From CAZMVY01 sp964617875 (GTDB taxonomy: Bacteria > Planctomycetota > Phycisphaerae > UBA1845 > PWPN01), in NCBI GenBank assembly GCA_964617875.1, contig CAZUAI010000043.1:1-46969 (forward strand): a DNA stretch of 46,969 nucleotides, read 5' to 3'. The notes beneath the pieces were generated by a model. The model was not told where the DNA came from and searched no databases. It saw only the letters and a list, made by a program, of their open reading frames with translations. Made by a program: the position numbers and the translations under genes. Of the stretch, positions 25,862-35,300 are shown one piece after another; the stretch's first letter is position 1; each line of letters starts with the position of its first letter.

Positions 25862-25880
25862 CTCTCCCTCGAAGGGAGAG
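25862..25880 (-). terminator. Hairpin after the helicase gene, possible terminator or REP-like repeat
   Basis: CTCTCCCT (25862-25869) and AGGGAGAG (25873-25880) form a perfect 8-bp stem with a 3-nt loop, starting 15 nt beyond the helicase stop codon. There is no T tract on either strand, so rho-independent termination is uncertain; palindromes of this type are also widespread as intergenic repeats. Confidence 0.4.
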
Positions 25881-25894
25881 GGGGAGCGGCGTGG

Positions 25895-27280
25895 CTACAG
25901 TTCCAGGCGGCGGGTCTTGTCGAACGCGTCGCTGCGACGGCGGGCGCGGGAGCGGGTTTCCTCTCGCGTCTCCTGGCAGACCACCTCGTACAGCACGGCG
26001 GTCACGTTGCCGCTTCGGCGCAGGATGCGGCCGAGACGCTGCTTGGCCTGCCGGGGTGAACTGAAGCCGCCGATCACGACCGCGACCTTCACCGCCGGTA
26101 CGTCGATGCCCTCGTCGAGAACCTGGTTGGCGACCATGGCGCGGATGCGGCCCGCCTGGAAGCCGTCCAGGATTGCCTTCCGCTCGTGCTTGCCGGTCTT
26201 GTCGATCATCATCGGAACGAGGAAACGGCGGGAAACGTCGAGCGCCATCGAGTTGGAGCCCGTGAAGACAAGCACCTGCTCGTGCGCGTGCAGGCGGAAG
26301 AGGTCTTCGAGGACGCGGAGCTTTTCGGCCGCGCGGGTCTCGATCGCCGCCTTGGCGTGGAACGCGCGGAGGGCGTCGCGGGCCTGCGGATCGCGGCCGG
26401 ATTCCCTGCAGACGTCCTCCCAGGCGTAGCCGGGCTCCTCCCGGCGGCGCTGCTGGATGAACGCCCGGACCCGGCGGCTCAGCTCGTCGTAGCGATGCTG
26501 CTCGTCGTCGCGGAGCGCGACCGGGATGCGGACGACCTCGTACTCCGCCAGCGTGTCGCCGCGGGCCTCGGAGATTTCCTGCCGGTACACGACCGGGCCG
26601 ATGAGGTCGTCGAGCAGGACGTGCTGCCCGTCGAACCGCTCGGGCGTCGCCGTCAGGCCCATGCGCCATTCGGCGGCGCAGAACTCGGCGGCCTGCCGGA
26701 GGCCTGGCGCGGGGAGGTGGTGTTCCTCGTCGAAGATCACGAGGCCGAAGCTCGCCCCCATCCGCTCCATGTGGATGTACGCGCTGTCGTACGTCGTGAC
26801 GGTGACGGGCCAGACCTCGTGCCGGCCGTCGCCGAGGATGCCGGCGTTGAAGCCCAGCCCGTGCTGGATCCGGCGGTGCCACTGGTACATCAGGTCGCGG
26901 ATCGGCGCGACGACGAGCGTCGCGATCGGCGATCGCGCCATCGCCGTGAGTGCGACGACGGTCTTGCCGGTGCCCGTGGGCATGATGAGCTGCCCGCGAC
27001 GGTCGGCCTGCTCCCACGCGGCGAGGGCCCTCGCCTGGTCCGGGCGGCGGTCGGGCAGGTCGATCCGCGGCCAGCGCACGGCGGCCGGCCGGGGCAGGGC
27101 CTCGTGGACTTTGCCGTGAAGCCGTTGGCGGACGGCGCGGCAGTGCAGGGCATGGCAGCGCCAATGCCCGACGCGGTCATCGCGGACGAAGGGCCCGCCG
27201 GGATGCCGCGGCGTGCCGGAAAGCACCAGCGTGCCGCGGTCGAACGCCAGCGTCGGCAGCGAGGGTGAAGCGTCCGCCAT
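25895..27280 (-). CDS. XPB/RAD25-like superfamily 2 DNA helicase
   Basis: 461 residues from ATG 27280. The frame extends upstream to 27385, but that part reads through a palindromic repeat, so the inner ATG is preferred. Motif I is PTGTGKT (101-107), motif II FDEEH (183-187), motif III LTATPER, and the C-terminal RecA-like domain has LVFTGSNSMAL, MVANQVLDEGIDVPAV and QAKQRLGRILRR (motif VI). The first 80 residues form a small domain ending in PRIDLPDRRPDQ, the Q-motif-like start of XPB-type enzymes. It would use ATP to open DNA, perhaps in repair. It is unrelated in role to the neighbouring sugar genes. Confidence 0.87.
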   Translation of the reverse strand: MADASPSLPTLAFDRGTLVLSGTPRHPGGPFVRDDRVGHWRCHALHCRAVRQRLHGKVHEALPRPAAVRWPRIDLPDRRPDQARALAAWEQADRRGQLIMPTGTGKTVVALTAMARSPIATLVVAPIRDLMYQWHRRIQHGLGFNAGILGDGRHEVWPVTVTTYDSAYIHMERMGASFGLVIFDEEHHLPAPGLRQAAEFCAAEWRMGLTATPERFDGQHVLLDDLIGPVVYRQEISEARGDTLAEYEVVRIPVALRDDEQHRYDELSRRVRAFIQQRRREEPGYAWEDVCRESGRDPQARDALRAFHAKAAIETRAAEKLRVLEDLFRLHAHEQVLVFTGSNSMALDVSRRFLVPMMIDKTGKHERKAILDGFQAGRIRAMVANQVLDEGIDVPAVKVAVVIGGFSSPRQAKQRLGRILRRSGNVTAVLYEVVCQETREETRSRARRRSDAFDKTRRLEL

Positions 27281-27360
27281 GCGGGCATGATACGCCGCGC
27301 CGCGGGTGGGGGCTACCGTGGTTTGCGGCCGCGGGTGGTTCATGGTGCAGACCGTGAAGT

Positions 27361-27379
27361 CACGGGCAGGATGCCCGTG
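27361..27379. repeat. REP-like hairpin CACGGGCA/TGCCCGTG
   Basis: A perfect 8-bp stem with a 3-nt loop, starting 10 nt beyond the GH78 stop codon on the minus strand. It is similar to the palindrome at 8028-8050. It may act as a transcript end for the rhamnosidase gene. Read through, it encodes WHGHPAR, which is why upstream extension of the helicase frame is misleading. Confidence 0.55.
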
Positions 27380-27388
27380 CCACACCGT

Positions 27389-30241
27389 CTACTTCGGCCG
27401 AAATCCCTTCGACACAAACCGGTACGTGCCCGACGCCACCTCGAAGACCGCGGCGCCGTCCTCCATGCGGGCGAACTTCACACCCTCGGCGCTCGAGGCG
27501 GGCTTGGCGCCCTCGGTCACGGCGGCGGCGTTTTTCGCCGGCACGAAGACCGTGGCGCTTGTGTTCGCGGGGATCGTGACGGTCAGGGCGAGGTCATCGC
27601 CGGTGATCTTCCAGTCGATCGCGATCTTCCCGCAGATCGAGTCGTAGCCGCCGCGGGCCCAGTCGAGATCGGGGCCGGGCTGCGGCTTCAGGATGAAGTG
27701 CCGGTAGCCGGGCTGCTGCTCGTCGGGGTTGATGCCGAGGATCGTGCGGTACATCCACTCGCCCACCGAGCCGATCGCGTAGTGGCAGAACGAGTTCATG
27801 CCGGGGTCCTGGAAGCCGCGGCCCTCGACGTAGCCGTCCCATCGTTCCCAGATCGTGGTGCCGCCCTGGTCGATCTCGTACAACCACGAGGGAATCGTGC
27901 GGTTGTTGATGAGCATGTACGCCGTGTCGTTGTGGCCCATCGCCGACAGCTCGCGCATGAGCATGACCGTGGTGTGGAAGCCCGTCGAGATGTGGTCCTT
28001 GTACGCCTTGATCCGTTCGACCATCCGGCGTGCGGCCTCCGGCCGCTTGTCCTCCGGCAGCAGGCCGAAGTGCAGCGCGAGGGCGTAGCTGGCCTGGGCG
28101 TTGCCGGCGACCTCGCCATCGGGCTTCACGTAGGCCCTGATGAAGGCGTCGCGGATGTCGGACGCGAGCTTGCCGTACTTCTTCGCGTCGTCCTCCCGGC
28201 CGATGACGGCGGCCATCTTCGCCACGAGCGACGTCGAGTGCTGGAAGAAGGCCGTGGCGAACGTCTCCTTGGGGACCTCGCAGCCGCCGGACGGGTAGCC
28301 GAACATCGAGAGCTTGAGCGTGTCGCCGTTCAGCCAGTCGCCGTAGTCGTTGTTCCGCTTGTTCTTCCAGAGAAGGTCCGGGTTGTTGCCGTGGATCCAG
28401 TCCACCCACCGCCGGGCCGACTCGAAGTGCTCCTCGAGCACGCGCTTGTCGCCGTAGTTGACGTACATGCGCCACGGCACGACGACGCCGACGTCGCCCC
28501 ACGCCGGCACGCCGGAGAACCGGTCGTCCGGGTGGTACGGGTGCGGGGCGAAGTCGGGGTATCGCCCGTCGGCGGCCTGGTCGTCGCGGAGGTCGCGGAC
28601 CCACTTGGTGAAGAACGCGCCCATGTCCATGAGGAACACGGCCGGCTGGGCGAACGCGAGCATGTCGCCGGACCAGCCCATGCGCTCGTCGCGCTGCGGG
28701 CAGTCGGTCGGGATGCTGTGGAGGTTGTCGCGGAGCGTCCAGACGATGTTGCTCATGAGCTTGTTGAGCATGGGGCTGGAGCACTCGAATGCGCCGGCGG
28801 TGGGGGGCACGGAGTGGAACGCCCGCGCGACGATGGACGCGAGGGCGGGCTTCTCGGGCATGCCGGTCAGCTCGACGTAGCGGAAGCCGTGATAGGTGAA
28901 ATGGGGCTCGAAGACCTCTTCGCTGCCGCCGCCGCGGAGGATGAACTGGTCCTCCTGGCGGGCGCCGAGGTAGCGGCCCCACTTGAGCTTCGGGTCGTTC
29001 GCGAAGCGGGGCATCCGCAGGTTGTCGCGGTAGATCATGCCGTCCGGCTGAAGGACCTCGGCGTGTCGGAGCGTGATCGTCGTGCCGGGCTCGCCCAGGA
29101 CGGTCAGCCGGCACCAGCCGGCGATCTCCTGACCGAAGTCGACGACGTACACGCCGGGCTTCGGCTCCGTGATGTTGACGGGCTTGAGTTCGGCCGTGAT
29201 GCGGATGGGTTCGTTCGGCTGCGCGACCAGCGGGGCCTTGACGGCATCCTGCACCACGACGGGTTTCCAGGTGCTGTCGTTGAAGCCGGGCTCGTCCCAG
29301 CCGGGCATCTCCTTGCGGGCGTCGTAGACTTCGCCGTCGAGGATGCAGGCCTTGCGGATCGGGCCGTCGTCCATGCCTTTCCAGGTGCCGTCGGTCAGGA
29401 CGGTTTCGCGGCTGCCGTCGTCAAACTCGACGTCCATCTGTGCGACAAGCCGCAGTTCGGTGCCGTAGTGGCCGCGGAGCGGGGCCTCGAGCCAGATATG
29501 CGAGATGCCGAGCCGCCCGGCGTACCACCCGTCGCCGAGTGTCGCGCCGACGGCGTTCCTGCCGTTCTGGAGCAGGGCGGTCACGTCCCAGGTCTGGTAT
29601 TGGATGCGCTTGTGGTAGTTGGTCCAGTTGGGCGTGAGCAGGTCTTCGCTGACGCGCTTGCCGTTGATCCGCAGTTCGTACATGCCGAGCGCCGTGGCGG
29701 ACACGATGGCCCGCTTGACCGGCCTGGCCAGCGTGAACTCCTTGCGCAGGACGGCGGGCGGCAGCGCCGGCAGCGGATCGGCGTTGGGGTCGGGCCGGGG
29801 CAGGCCGATCCACTTCGCCTTCCAGTCGCCCGGCTTCAGGAGGCCCATCCGCCAGCGCGCGGGTCCGCTCCACGCCGAGGCCTCGCCGTCGCCGGTCCAC
29901 ACGCGGACCTTCCACCAGACGTCCTGGGCGGTGGCCGGCGGCTTGCCGGCGTATGCAACCTGGTTGGTTGCGTTCGAGCTGACCTTGCCGCTGTCCCAGA
30001 GGTCGCCCTTGTCCTCGCCGAGAGCGGCCTCGCTCGATGCGGCGAGGATCTGATACGCGGTCTGGCGGACGCCGCGGGCGTCGGACTCGATCACCCAGCT
30101 CAGCCGGGGCCGAGGCGAGTCGATGGCAAGCGGGTTGGTCAGGTATTCACATCGCAATTGCGTCGGCGCAATCTTGGCCATGGTGGAAACCTCCGATACC
30201 AGGACGGCAAGACATCCGATGAACAGGCTCAGCGTTTTCAT
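27389..30241 (-). CDS. Alpha-L-rhamnosidase, GH78, secreted
   Basis: 950 residues from ATG 30241, with GAGGGA 8-9 nt upstream. A hydrophobic signal sequence (SLFIGCLAVLVSEV) leads to the GH78 layout: N-terminal fibronectin-like region (PRLSWVIESDARGVRQTAYQ), beta domains (KAKWIGLP, YELRINGKRV, LGDGWYAGRLG), the (alpha/alpha)6 catalytic barrel, and a C-terminal beta domain. The general acid is the Glu in DCPQRDERMGW and the base is the Glu in TIWERWDG, both intact. The enzyme removes terminal alpha-L-rhamnose from plant or algal glycans with inversion. A REP-like element lies upstream and another lies between it and the helicase gene. Confidence 0.96.
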   Translation of the reverse strand: MKTLSLFIGCLAVLVSEVSTMAKIAPTQLRCEYLTNPLAIDSPRPRLSWVIESDARGVRQTAYQILAASSEAALGEDKGDLWDSGKVSSNATNQVAYAGKPPATAQDVWWKVRVWTGDGEASAWSGPARWRMGLLKPGDWKAKWIGLPRPDPNADPLPALPPAVLRKEFTLARPVKRAIVSATALGMYELRINGKRVSEDLLTPNWTNYHKRIQYQTWDVTALLQNGRNAVGATLGDGWYAGRLGISHIWLEAPLRGHYGTELRLVAQMDVEFDDGSRETVLTDGTWKGMDDGPIRKACILDGEVYDARKEMPGWDEPGFNDSTWKPVVVQDAVKAPLVAQPNEPIRITAELKPVNITEPKPGVYVVDFGQEIAGWCRLTVLGEPGTTITLRHAEVLQPDGMIYRDNLRMPRFANDPKLKWGRYLGARQEDQFILRGGGSEEVFEPHFTYHGFRYVELTGMPEKPALASIVARAFHSVPPTAGAFECSSPMLNKLMSNIVWTLRDNLHSIPTDCPQRDERMGWSGDMLAFAQPAVFLMDMGAFFTKWVRDLRDDQAADGRYPDFAPHPYHPDDRFSGVPAWGDVGVVVPWRMYVNYGDKRVLEEHFESARRWVDWIHGNNPDLLWKNKRNNDYGDWLNGDTLKLSMFGYPSGGCEVPKETFATAFFQHSTSLVAKMAAVIGREDDAKKYGKLASDIRDAFIRAYVKPDGEVAGNAQASYALALHFGLLPEDKRPEAARRMVERIKAYKDHISTGFHTTVMLMRELSAMGHNDTAYMLINNRTIPSWLYEIDQGGTTIWERWDGYVEGRGFQDPGMNSFCHYAIGSVGEWMYRTILGINPDEQQPGYRHFILKPQPGPDLDWARGGYDSICGKIAIDWKITGDDLALTVTIPANTSATVFVPAKNAAAVTEGAKPASSAEGVKFARMEDGAAVFEVASGTYRFVSKGFRPK

Positions 30242-30307
30242 GGTGACTTCCCTCACTGGACTGCGTACTCACGGCGTCCAACTCTACGCGCTCGCGCCGT
30301 CCGTCGT

Positions 30308-30355
30308 GGCGCAGGCATCCTGCCTGCACTGCGGGGCGGGCCGGAAGCCTGCGCC
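30308..30355. repeat. REP-like element upstream of the rhamnosidase gene
   Basis: GGCGCAGGC (30308-30316) and GCCTGCGCC (30347-30355) are exact 9-bp inverted arms. Inside them GCAGGCA-TCC-TGCCTGC forms a second, overlapping hairpin with the left arm, so the element can fold in two ways. Confidence 0.55.
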
Positions 30356-30524
30356 GCAATGAGGCGTGACCCTCCTGCCGAAGACGGCACGGCACCGTGC
30401 GGATAGTATCGGGCGAGCCGGGCGACAACACAAGCCGGGCCTCGCGGTGGGGTGCATGGCCGCATGTGCGAAAGGGGTCAGCGCCCGTGTACGCAGGAAC
30501 GGTCATACGCCCCTCGCGGCGAGT

Positions 30525-31130
30525 TCACGTGCGTGCCAGGACCATGCGCATATCATCGAACTGGATCGTCATGCGGTCGTTGCCGTCGAAGGTGCAGTGG
30601 CCGGTCTTGGTGTCGCTGGCCATCGAGATCGTGATCTGCCCGTCGCCGGCGAGGCTGTAGGTGCCCTGGCGGGTCTGGGCCTCGGGCATCGGTCCGCCGA
30701 AGGTGCTCATGGTCACGGCGCCGCCCTCGGCGAACGTCAGTGTCATCTGCATGCCGCCGGGCATGGCCATGGTCTGCTCCTTGTGAAACATCTCGGTGAT
30801 GCGCCAGGTGCCGACGAGCGAGGGGGCCTTCGGCGCCTCGGCCCTCGGCTCGGGCGGTGGGGGCGGGGCGGGGGCGGTCTTCACCGGTTCCGGCTTCGGC
30901 TCCGATGGCGGCGGCCTGGGCGGTTCCGGGACCGGCGCCGGCGTATCCGCAACGGGCTCGGGTGTCGGCATCTCTTTGATGACGCGCCTGGGAGGCGGGC
31001 GGAACTCGGGAATCTCCGGCGGCGACGACCGCGTGCAGGCGGTGACGAGAGTCAGCCCCGCCGTCATGCAGCCCAAGACGCGGACGGCTGAAAGGCCGGA
31101 AAGCGGAAACAATAGACGGGAATCACGCAT
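30525..31130 (-). CDS. Proline-rich lipoprotein with C-terminal lipocalin-like domain
   Basis: 201 residues. The signal ends in a lipobox (GLTLVTAC, Cys 32), so the mature protein should be lipid-anchored. A Pro/Glu/Lys-rich stretch (about 38-102) would span the cell wall or periplasm. The last 95 residues form a small beta domain: LVGTWRITEMF, MQMTLTFAEGGAVTMSTFGG, GTYSLAGDGQITISM and DRMTIQFDDMRMVL, like lipocalin-type or copper-resistance-like barrels. It starts 4 nt after the stop of the beta-propeller lipoprotein gene at the 3' end of the secretion operon, so it is probably expressed with that machine. Role unknown. Confidence 0.7.
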   Translation of the reverse strand: MRDSRLLFPLSGLSAVRVLGCMTAGLTLVTACTRSSPPEIPEFRPPPRRVIKEMPTPEPVADTPAPVPEPPRPPPSEPKPEPVKTAPAPPPPPEPRAEAPKAPSLVGTWRITEMFHKEQTMAMPGGMQMTLTFAEGGAVTMSTFGGPMPEAQTRQGTYSLAGDGQITISMASDTKTGHCTFDGNDRMTIQFDDMRMVLART

Positions 31131-31134
31131 GGCG

Positions 31135-32349
31135 TCAGGTCCCTTTGAAAACGACCTCCCAGATGGAGAACCGCGTGGGGCGGTCCTTGCCGAGGAGGAT
31201 CAGCCGTCGCGAGGCCGATGCGTACCGGCACGGGATCCAGGTGCCGCTGAAGAGCGACGTGCTGACGCCCGTGGTCGTGTTGACGATGAAGATCTCGTCC
31301 GTTGTTGCCAGGGCGAGGGTCCGGTTGTCGAGCCAGCAGGCGGCGATACTGCCGGTCCGGTGGCGGCGCACGATGCGCTCGGCGATGTGGCACACGCCGA
31401 CGCGGCTCTCCAGGGTGTCGTAGAAGAGCAGGGCATTGCGGTCGGGCGCGAGCGGCGAGACGATGCCGGCCCACGTCTGCACGATCGCCGGGCGTTGTGA
31501 CGAACCGCAGCCGCAGGCGATGGCCGTGCAGCCGGCCGGACTGCAGACCACCCAGTCCACGCTGTCGCCGTTGGCGCGGGCACACAGGGCATGGCGGTCC
31601 TTGTCCGAGGCGATCGGAAGGAAGCAGTCCGCGCCCTCCGGCGAAACGGCGGTCGGCTCTCCGTCGTCGATCGCCTGCCGGAAGACGCGCAGCGGAGCCG
31701 CGGGGTGTGCGGTGGAGCAGAAGAGCAGGGTCCGGTCGTCGCCGTCGAATCGGGGAAGGCAGTTGATCGCGCCGGCGACGCCGAGGGGTGTGGTGTGTCC
31801 GTCGGTCATGCGGACGTGCAGGATCCGGCTGCCGTGCTCGTCGCCGTCGGCGGTGTAGGCGACGGCGGCGCCGGAATCCGACCAGACGGGCGAGTGCGCC
31901 CAACGGCCTCTGGAGAGCGGGCGGCCCGGTGCGGTTCCGGCCGCCGGCCGGATCCAGATCGCAAGGGACCGGTCGGGCGGGGTGTGCGCGGGATCCGCCG
32001 ATCCGAGCAGCGTCATGGGCGAGAGCGTCTCGGCGTCCGTCCGCAGGTAGAGCAGCGAGTTGCCGTCGGGTGAAACGGCGGGAAGCTGCAGGCCGGCGTT
32101 TTCGACGGTGCCGATCTTGCGGGGCAGGTTGAAGTCGCCATAGCGTCGCCGCTGCTCCTCGGCCTGGGCCTGGAGACGGTCGATCGGAGACGGAGGGTTC
32201 GGCCCCTGGCAGGCGGAGAGAAAGGCGAGCAGGACGGCGGCCGAGCATCGCACGGGCCGACGAAACGGAACGGAAGAGGTGGGGAAAGGGCGATACGAGA
32301 GAATGACGCCGTGGGTGGTTCTCCGATGACGTTTTCGCCCGCTGCGCAT
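31135..32349 (-). CDS. TolB-like beta-propeller lipoprotein directly after gspD
   Basis: 404 residues from the ATG at 32349, one base after the gspD stop (TGAcATG), so it is translationally coupled. The N-terminus is long and basic, then AAVLLAFLSACQG gives a lipobox. The body has WD40/TolB-like blades: LPAVSPDGNSLLYLRTD, SPVWSDSGAAVAYTADGDEHG, LPRFDGDDRTLLFCST, LAPDRNALLFYDT and LDNRTLALATTDEIFIVN. Propellers of this type usually bind partner proteins in the periplasm. Its fixed place at the end of the secretion operon suggests an accessory of the outer-membrane secretin, which is inference. Confidence 0.72.
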   Translation of the reverse strand: MRSGRKRHRRTTHGVILSYRPFPTSSVPFRRPVRCSAAVLLAFLSACQGPNPPSPIDRLQAQAEEQRRRYGDFNLPRKIGTVENAGLQLPAVSPDGNSLLYLRTDAETLSPMTLLGSADPAHTPPDRSLAIWIRPAAGTAPGRPLSRGRWAHSPVWSDSGAAVAYTADGDEHGSRILHVRMTDGHTTPLGVAGAINCLPRFDGDDRTLLFCSTAHPAAPLRVFRQAIDDGEPTAVSPEGADCFLPIASDKDRHALCARANGDSVDWVVCSPAGCTAIACGCGSSQRPAIVQTWAGIVSPLAPDRNALLFYDTLESRVGVCHIAERIVRRHRTGSIAACWLDNRTLALATTDEIFIVNTTTGVSTSLFSGTWIPCRYASASRRLILLGKDRPTRFSIWEVVFKGT

Positions 32350-32350
32350 G

Positions 32351-35300
32351 TCATCCGGCGTTTGCGGCGCTGGCCTGGGTCGTGGGTATCCCGGGTTGTT
32401 CGGCATTGCTCAGGGAGTCCTCGGGCGGGAACTGGATGTCCAGCCGCTGCTTGGGTTCGGATTCGATCGGCGTCCGCGGGTCCAGCGGGCCGATCACATA
32501 GGGCGTCAGGAAGATGAGCAGCTCGGTGTTGACCTTGGCGGTTTCGCGGTGCTTGAAGACCTCGCCGAGTCCCGGGATGTCGCCGAGGCCGGGAATGCGG
32601 CGGACGACGGCGCGTTCCTCTTCGCGGAGGATGCCGCTGATCAGAAAGGTCTTCCCGTCCTCGAGGACGATGCGGGTCGTCGTCTCGCGACGATCGATGA
32701 TGGCGCCGCCGAATAGAGTCTTGCCCGGTACGATGTTGGAGACCTCGAGGTTGACGGTGAGGTCGATGTTCTTCTCCTTGGTGATGTGCGGGCGCACCTG
32801 GAGGCGGAGGCCGACCGGCCGGTAGTCGAACGACTGGTTCTGCGCGCCGGCGTCGGTGATCTGGGAGTTGCTGATGAAGGGGATGTCCTGCCCGTCGAAA
32901 AACGTCGCCTGGATGTTGTCGGCGGTGAGGATTTTGGGCTCGCTTTTGATCTTGAGCCGGGTGACTTTGCCGAGGAGGCTGAGCAGGTTGTTGACGGGGA
33001 CGTTGAGCGAGAGCGTGTGGGCCTGCCCGTAGGTGTCCTTGAAGGTGTACTCCAGGAAGCCGCGGACGGCGTTGTCGGTGACCATCGGGTCGCCGGTGAT
33101 GAAAGCGTTCGGATCGGTGGAAAACCGGAATCCCAGACTCATCGAGTCGTCGTGGAGGATCTCGGCGATGACGGCCTTGATGAGCACCTGGTAACCCGGC
33201 TTGTCCATGTCCTCCACGAACTTGCCGATCGCCTCCCCGTATTCGTCGGGCGCGATGACGAGCAGGGTGTTCTGCTCGACGTTCGGGACGATGCGGAGCT
33301 TGCCCACGAGGTTGCTGGGCTGCTTGATCTTGATCTCGGATGGAATGCTCTGCCACCAGAAGGACATCATGCCCTGCGTGGATGTCTTGTCCGTCGGCGG
33401 CTGTTGCTGCGGGCGGTTCTGCGGGTTGCCCGCGGAGAAGGGGGAGTCCTTGTCGCCGGTCTCGAGGGTGGCGCCGAGATGGCCGCGGCGGACGATGGCG
33501 GTCGGCGTGCCGGGGGCGTTGAGAAGGGCGTTGAGCTGCTCGGCGAGCGTCTCGGCGTCGGCGAACTTGAGCTGGATGATGCGCGGCATGCCGACGACCT
33601 GTGGCCGGTCGATCTCCTCGATGAGCTTCTCGATGACGGCGTAGTTCTCCGCGTTCTTGCTGACGACGATCAGCTTGCCGGTCTCGGGGTAGGCCTCGAA
33701 GCGGAACTGGCCGAAGAGCCGTCCGACCGGCGTGTACTGGTCCGCCGTGCCGCTGAGCCGGCCAAACCAGTCGAGCACGGGCTTTTCCTTCTTCGTGAAG
33801 AGCGCCTCGAGGAGCGTCCTGGTTTTGTCGGGGTCGGCGCACTTCAGGTGGAAGATCCGCGGCGCGGCCTCGTCGCCCGTGAAGGGACGGTCCCACTCCT
33901 CGATCTGCTTGGTAATGCGTTCCATCACCTCCGGGGCGCTCTGCACGGTGATGCTGTTGTTCCGGGCGTTGGCGGTGACGGTGACCTTGCCGCGGTCGGG
34001 TCCGCGGCGCCGCGACGAGTAGTCGTCGTAGTAGTCGAAGAAAAAGAGGAGCCCGCGCGAGGAACTGCCCTGGAAAAGCTCCTTGATGTTTTCCGCGATC
34101 TGCTGGGCGTCGGCGTTCTTCAGGTTGAACGTCTTCGTGACGTGCTCGGCCGGCGGCACGTCGATCTGCTTGAGCCACTCCTTGACCATGGCCCGGTTCT
34201 TCTCGGAGCCGACGATCATGAGCCGCCCCGAGGTCGGGAATGCGAAGATCCGGATGGCGCTCCGCAGGCTCTCGTCCGGGATGCTCCCGAGCATGGTGCT
34301 GAGCTGGTTGGCGAGGTCCTGGGCGCTGCCGTAAAGAACCTCCACGATCTCCTCCTGGGCGCTCGGGGGCTTCTCCTGGTCGAGGGCCTTGATCCAGACC
34401 TCGACCTGCGCGAGGACGTTGGTCGGGGCGGCGACGACGATCGACTTGCGCCGGGGCTCGGGGATGATCAGCACGGGCTTCTTCTCGCCCTTGACGAGGA
34501 CGGCGCCGGCCGCCGCCGCGGCGGACTGGTCGCCGGGACCGCGCCCGCCGTCGGGTCGCACCCCCCCCGGCGGACCGGCCGGGGGCCCCGGTGACGGTCC
34601 GCCGGCCGGCGGGCCGCTGTCGGCGACGATCGCCTTCACCTCCGCGCCGAGGTACCCGGCGATGAGCTTCTGCAGCATGGGGACGATTTCGGCCACGTCC
34701 ACATTCTGCACGGGAAAGACGCGCAGCTCGCCGCCCGTGACGTCGGGCTGGTCGAGTTCGCGAATGACCTTCGCCATAACGGTGAGCTGTTCGACCGTCG
34801 CGACGACGATGAGCTTCCCGCTGGCGGGTTCGGCCGTGATGTGGCCGAAGCTCGGCAGGAGCGGCTTGAGCACATCGACGAGCTTGACGGGATCGTAATA
34901 GCGGACCTCGAACACCTTGCGGACGATGTCGCTCGCGGGCTTCAGGGTGGCGACGTCGACGTTCGCGGGCACGGTCTTGATCTGCGCGCGGCTGACCTGC
35001 GCGATGGGGATGAGGTGCACGGTCTTCTCCCGCTCCTCGATGGCGACGCCGACTTCGTGAAGCGCGGTGGCGAGGATGTCGAGCGCTTCCGGCACGGGCA
35101 TCGGCTTCGGGTTGACGAGCGTGACCTGCGTGCTCTGCACCTCCTTCGCCACGATGACGGGCTTGCCCATCTTCTCGGTCAGGAACCTGGCGATCTCCGC
35201 CAGGGGCGTGTTGGAGAACGAGATGGGGATCTTCGCCGGCTCGGTCGTGCTCGTGGTCGGCGCGGTGCTGGCGGCGGCAGGGGCGGTGGTCGCCGGGGAC

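Noticed and set aside
24186..26429. A 747-codon plus-strand frame opposite the MFS and helicase genes
   Set aside because: Extremely rich in charged residues, spans the hairpin gap, and the two genes on the other strand are well supported.
27281..27385. Upstream extension of the helicase frame (start WHGHPAR)
   Set aside because: The extra residues come from reading through the palindrome at 27361-27379, and the domain starts after ATG 27280.
27287..30406. A 1039-codon open frame on the plus strand opposite the GH78 gene
   Set aside because: Same shadow effect; composition is repetitive (Val, Ala, Asp, Arg) and the opposite strand encodes an intact rhamnosidase.
32305..32336. Possible fourth copy of the 50-nt palindrome (GTGGGTGGTTCTCCG then TTTTCGCCC)
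   Set aside because: Only the left end matches well and the right arm is short. It lies in coding sequence near the gspD-lipoprotein junction, so chance similarity cannot be excluded.
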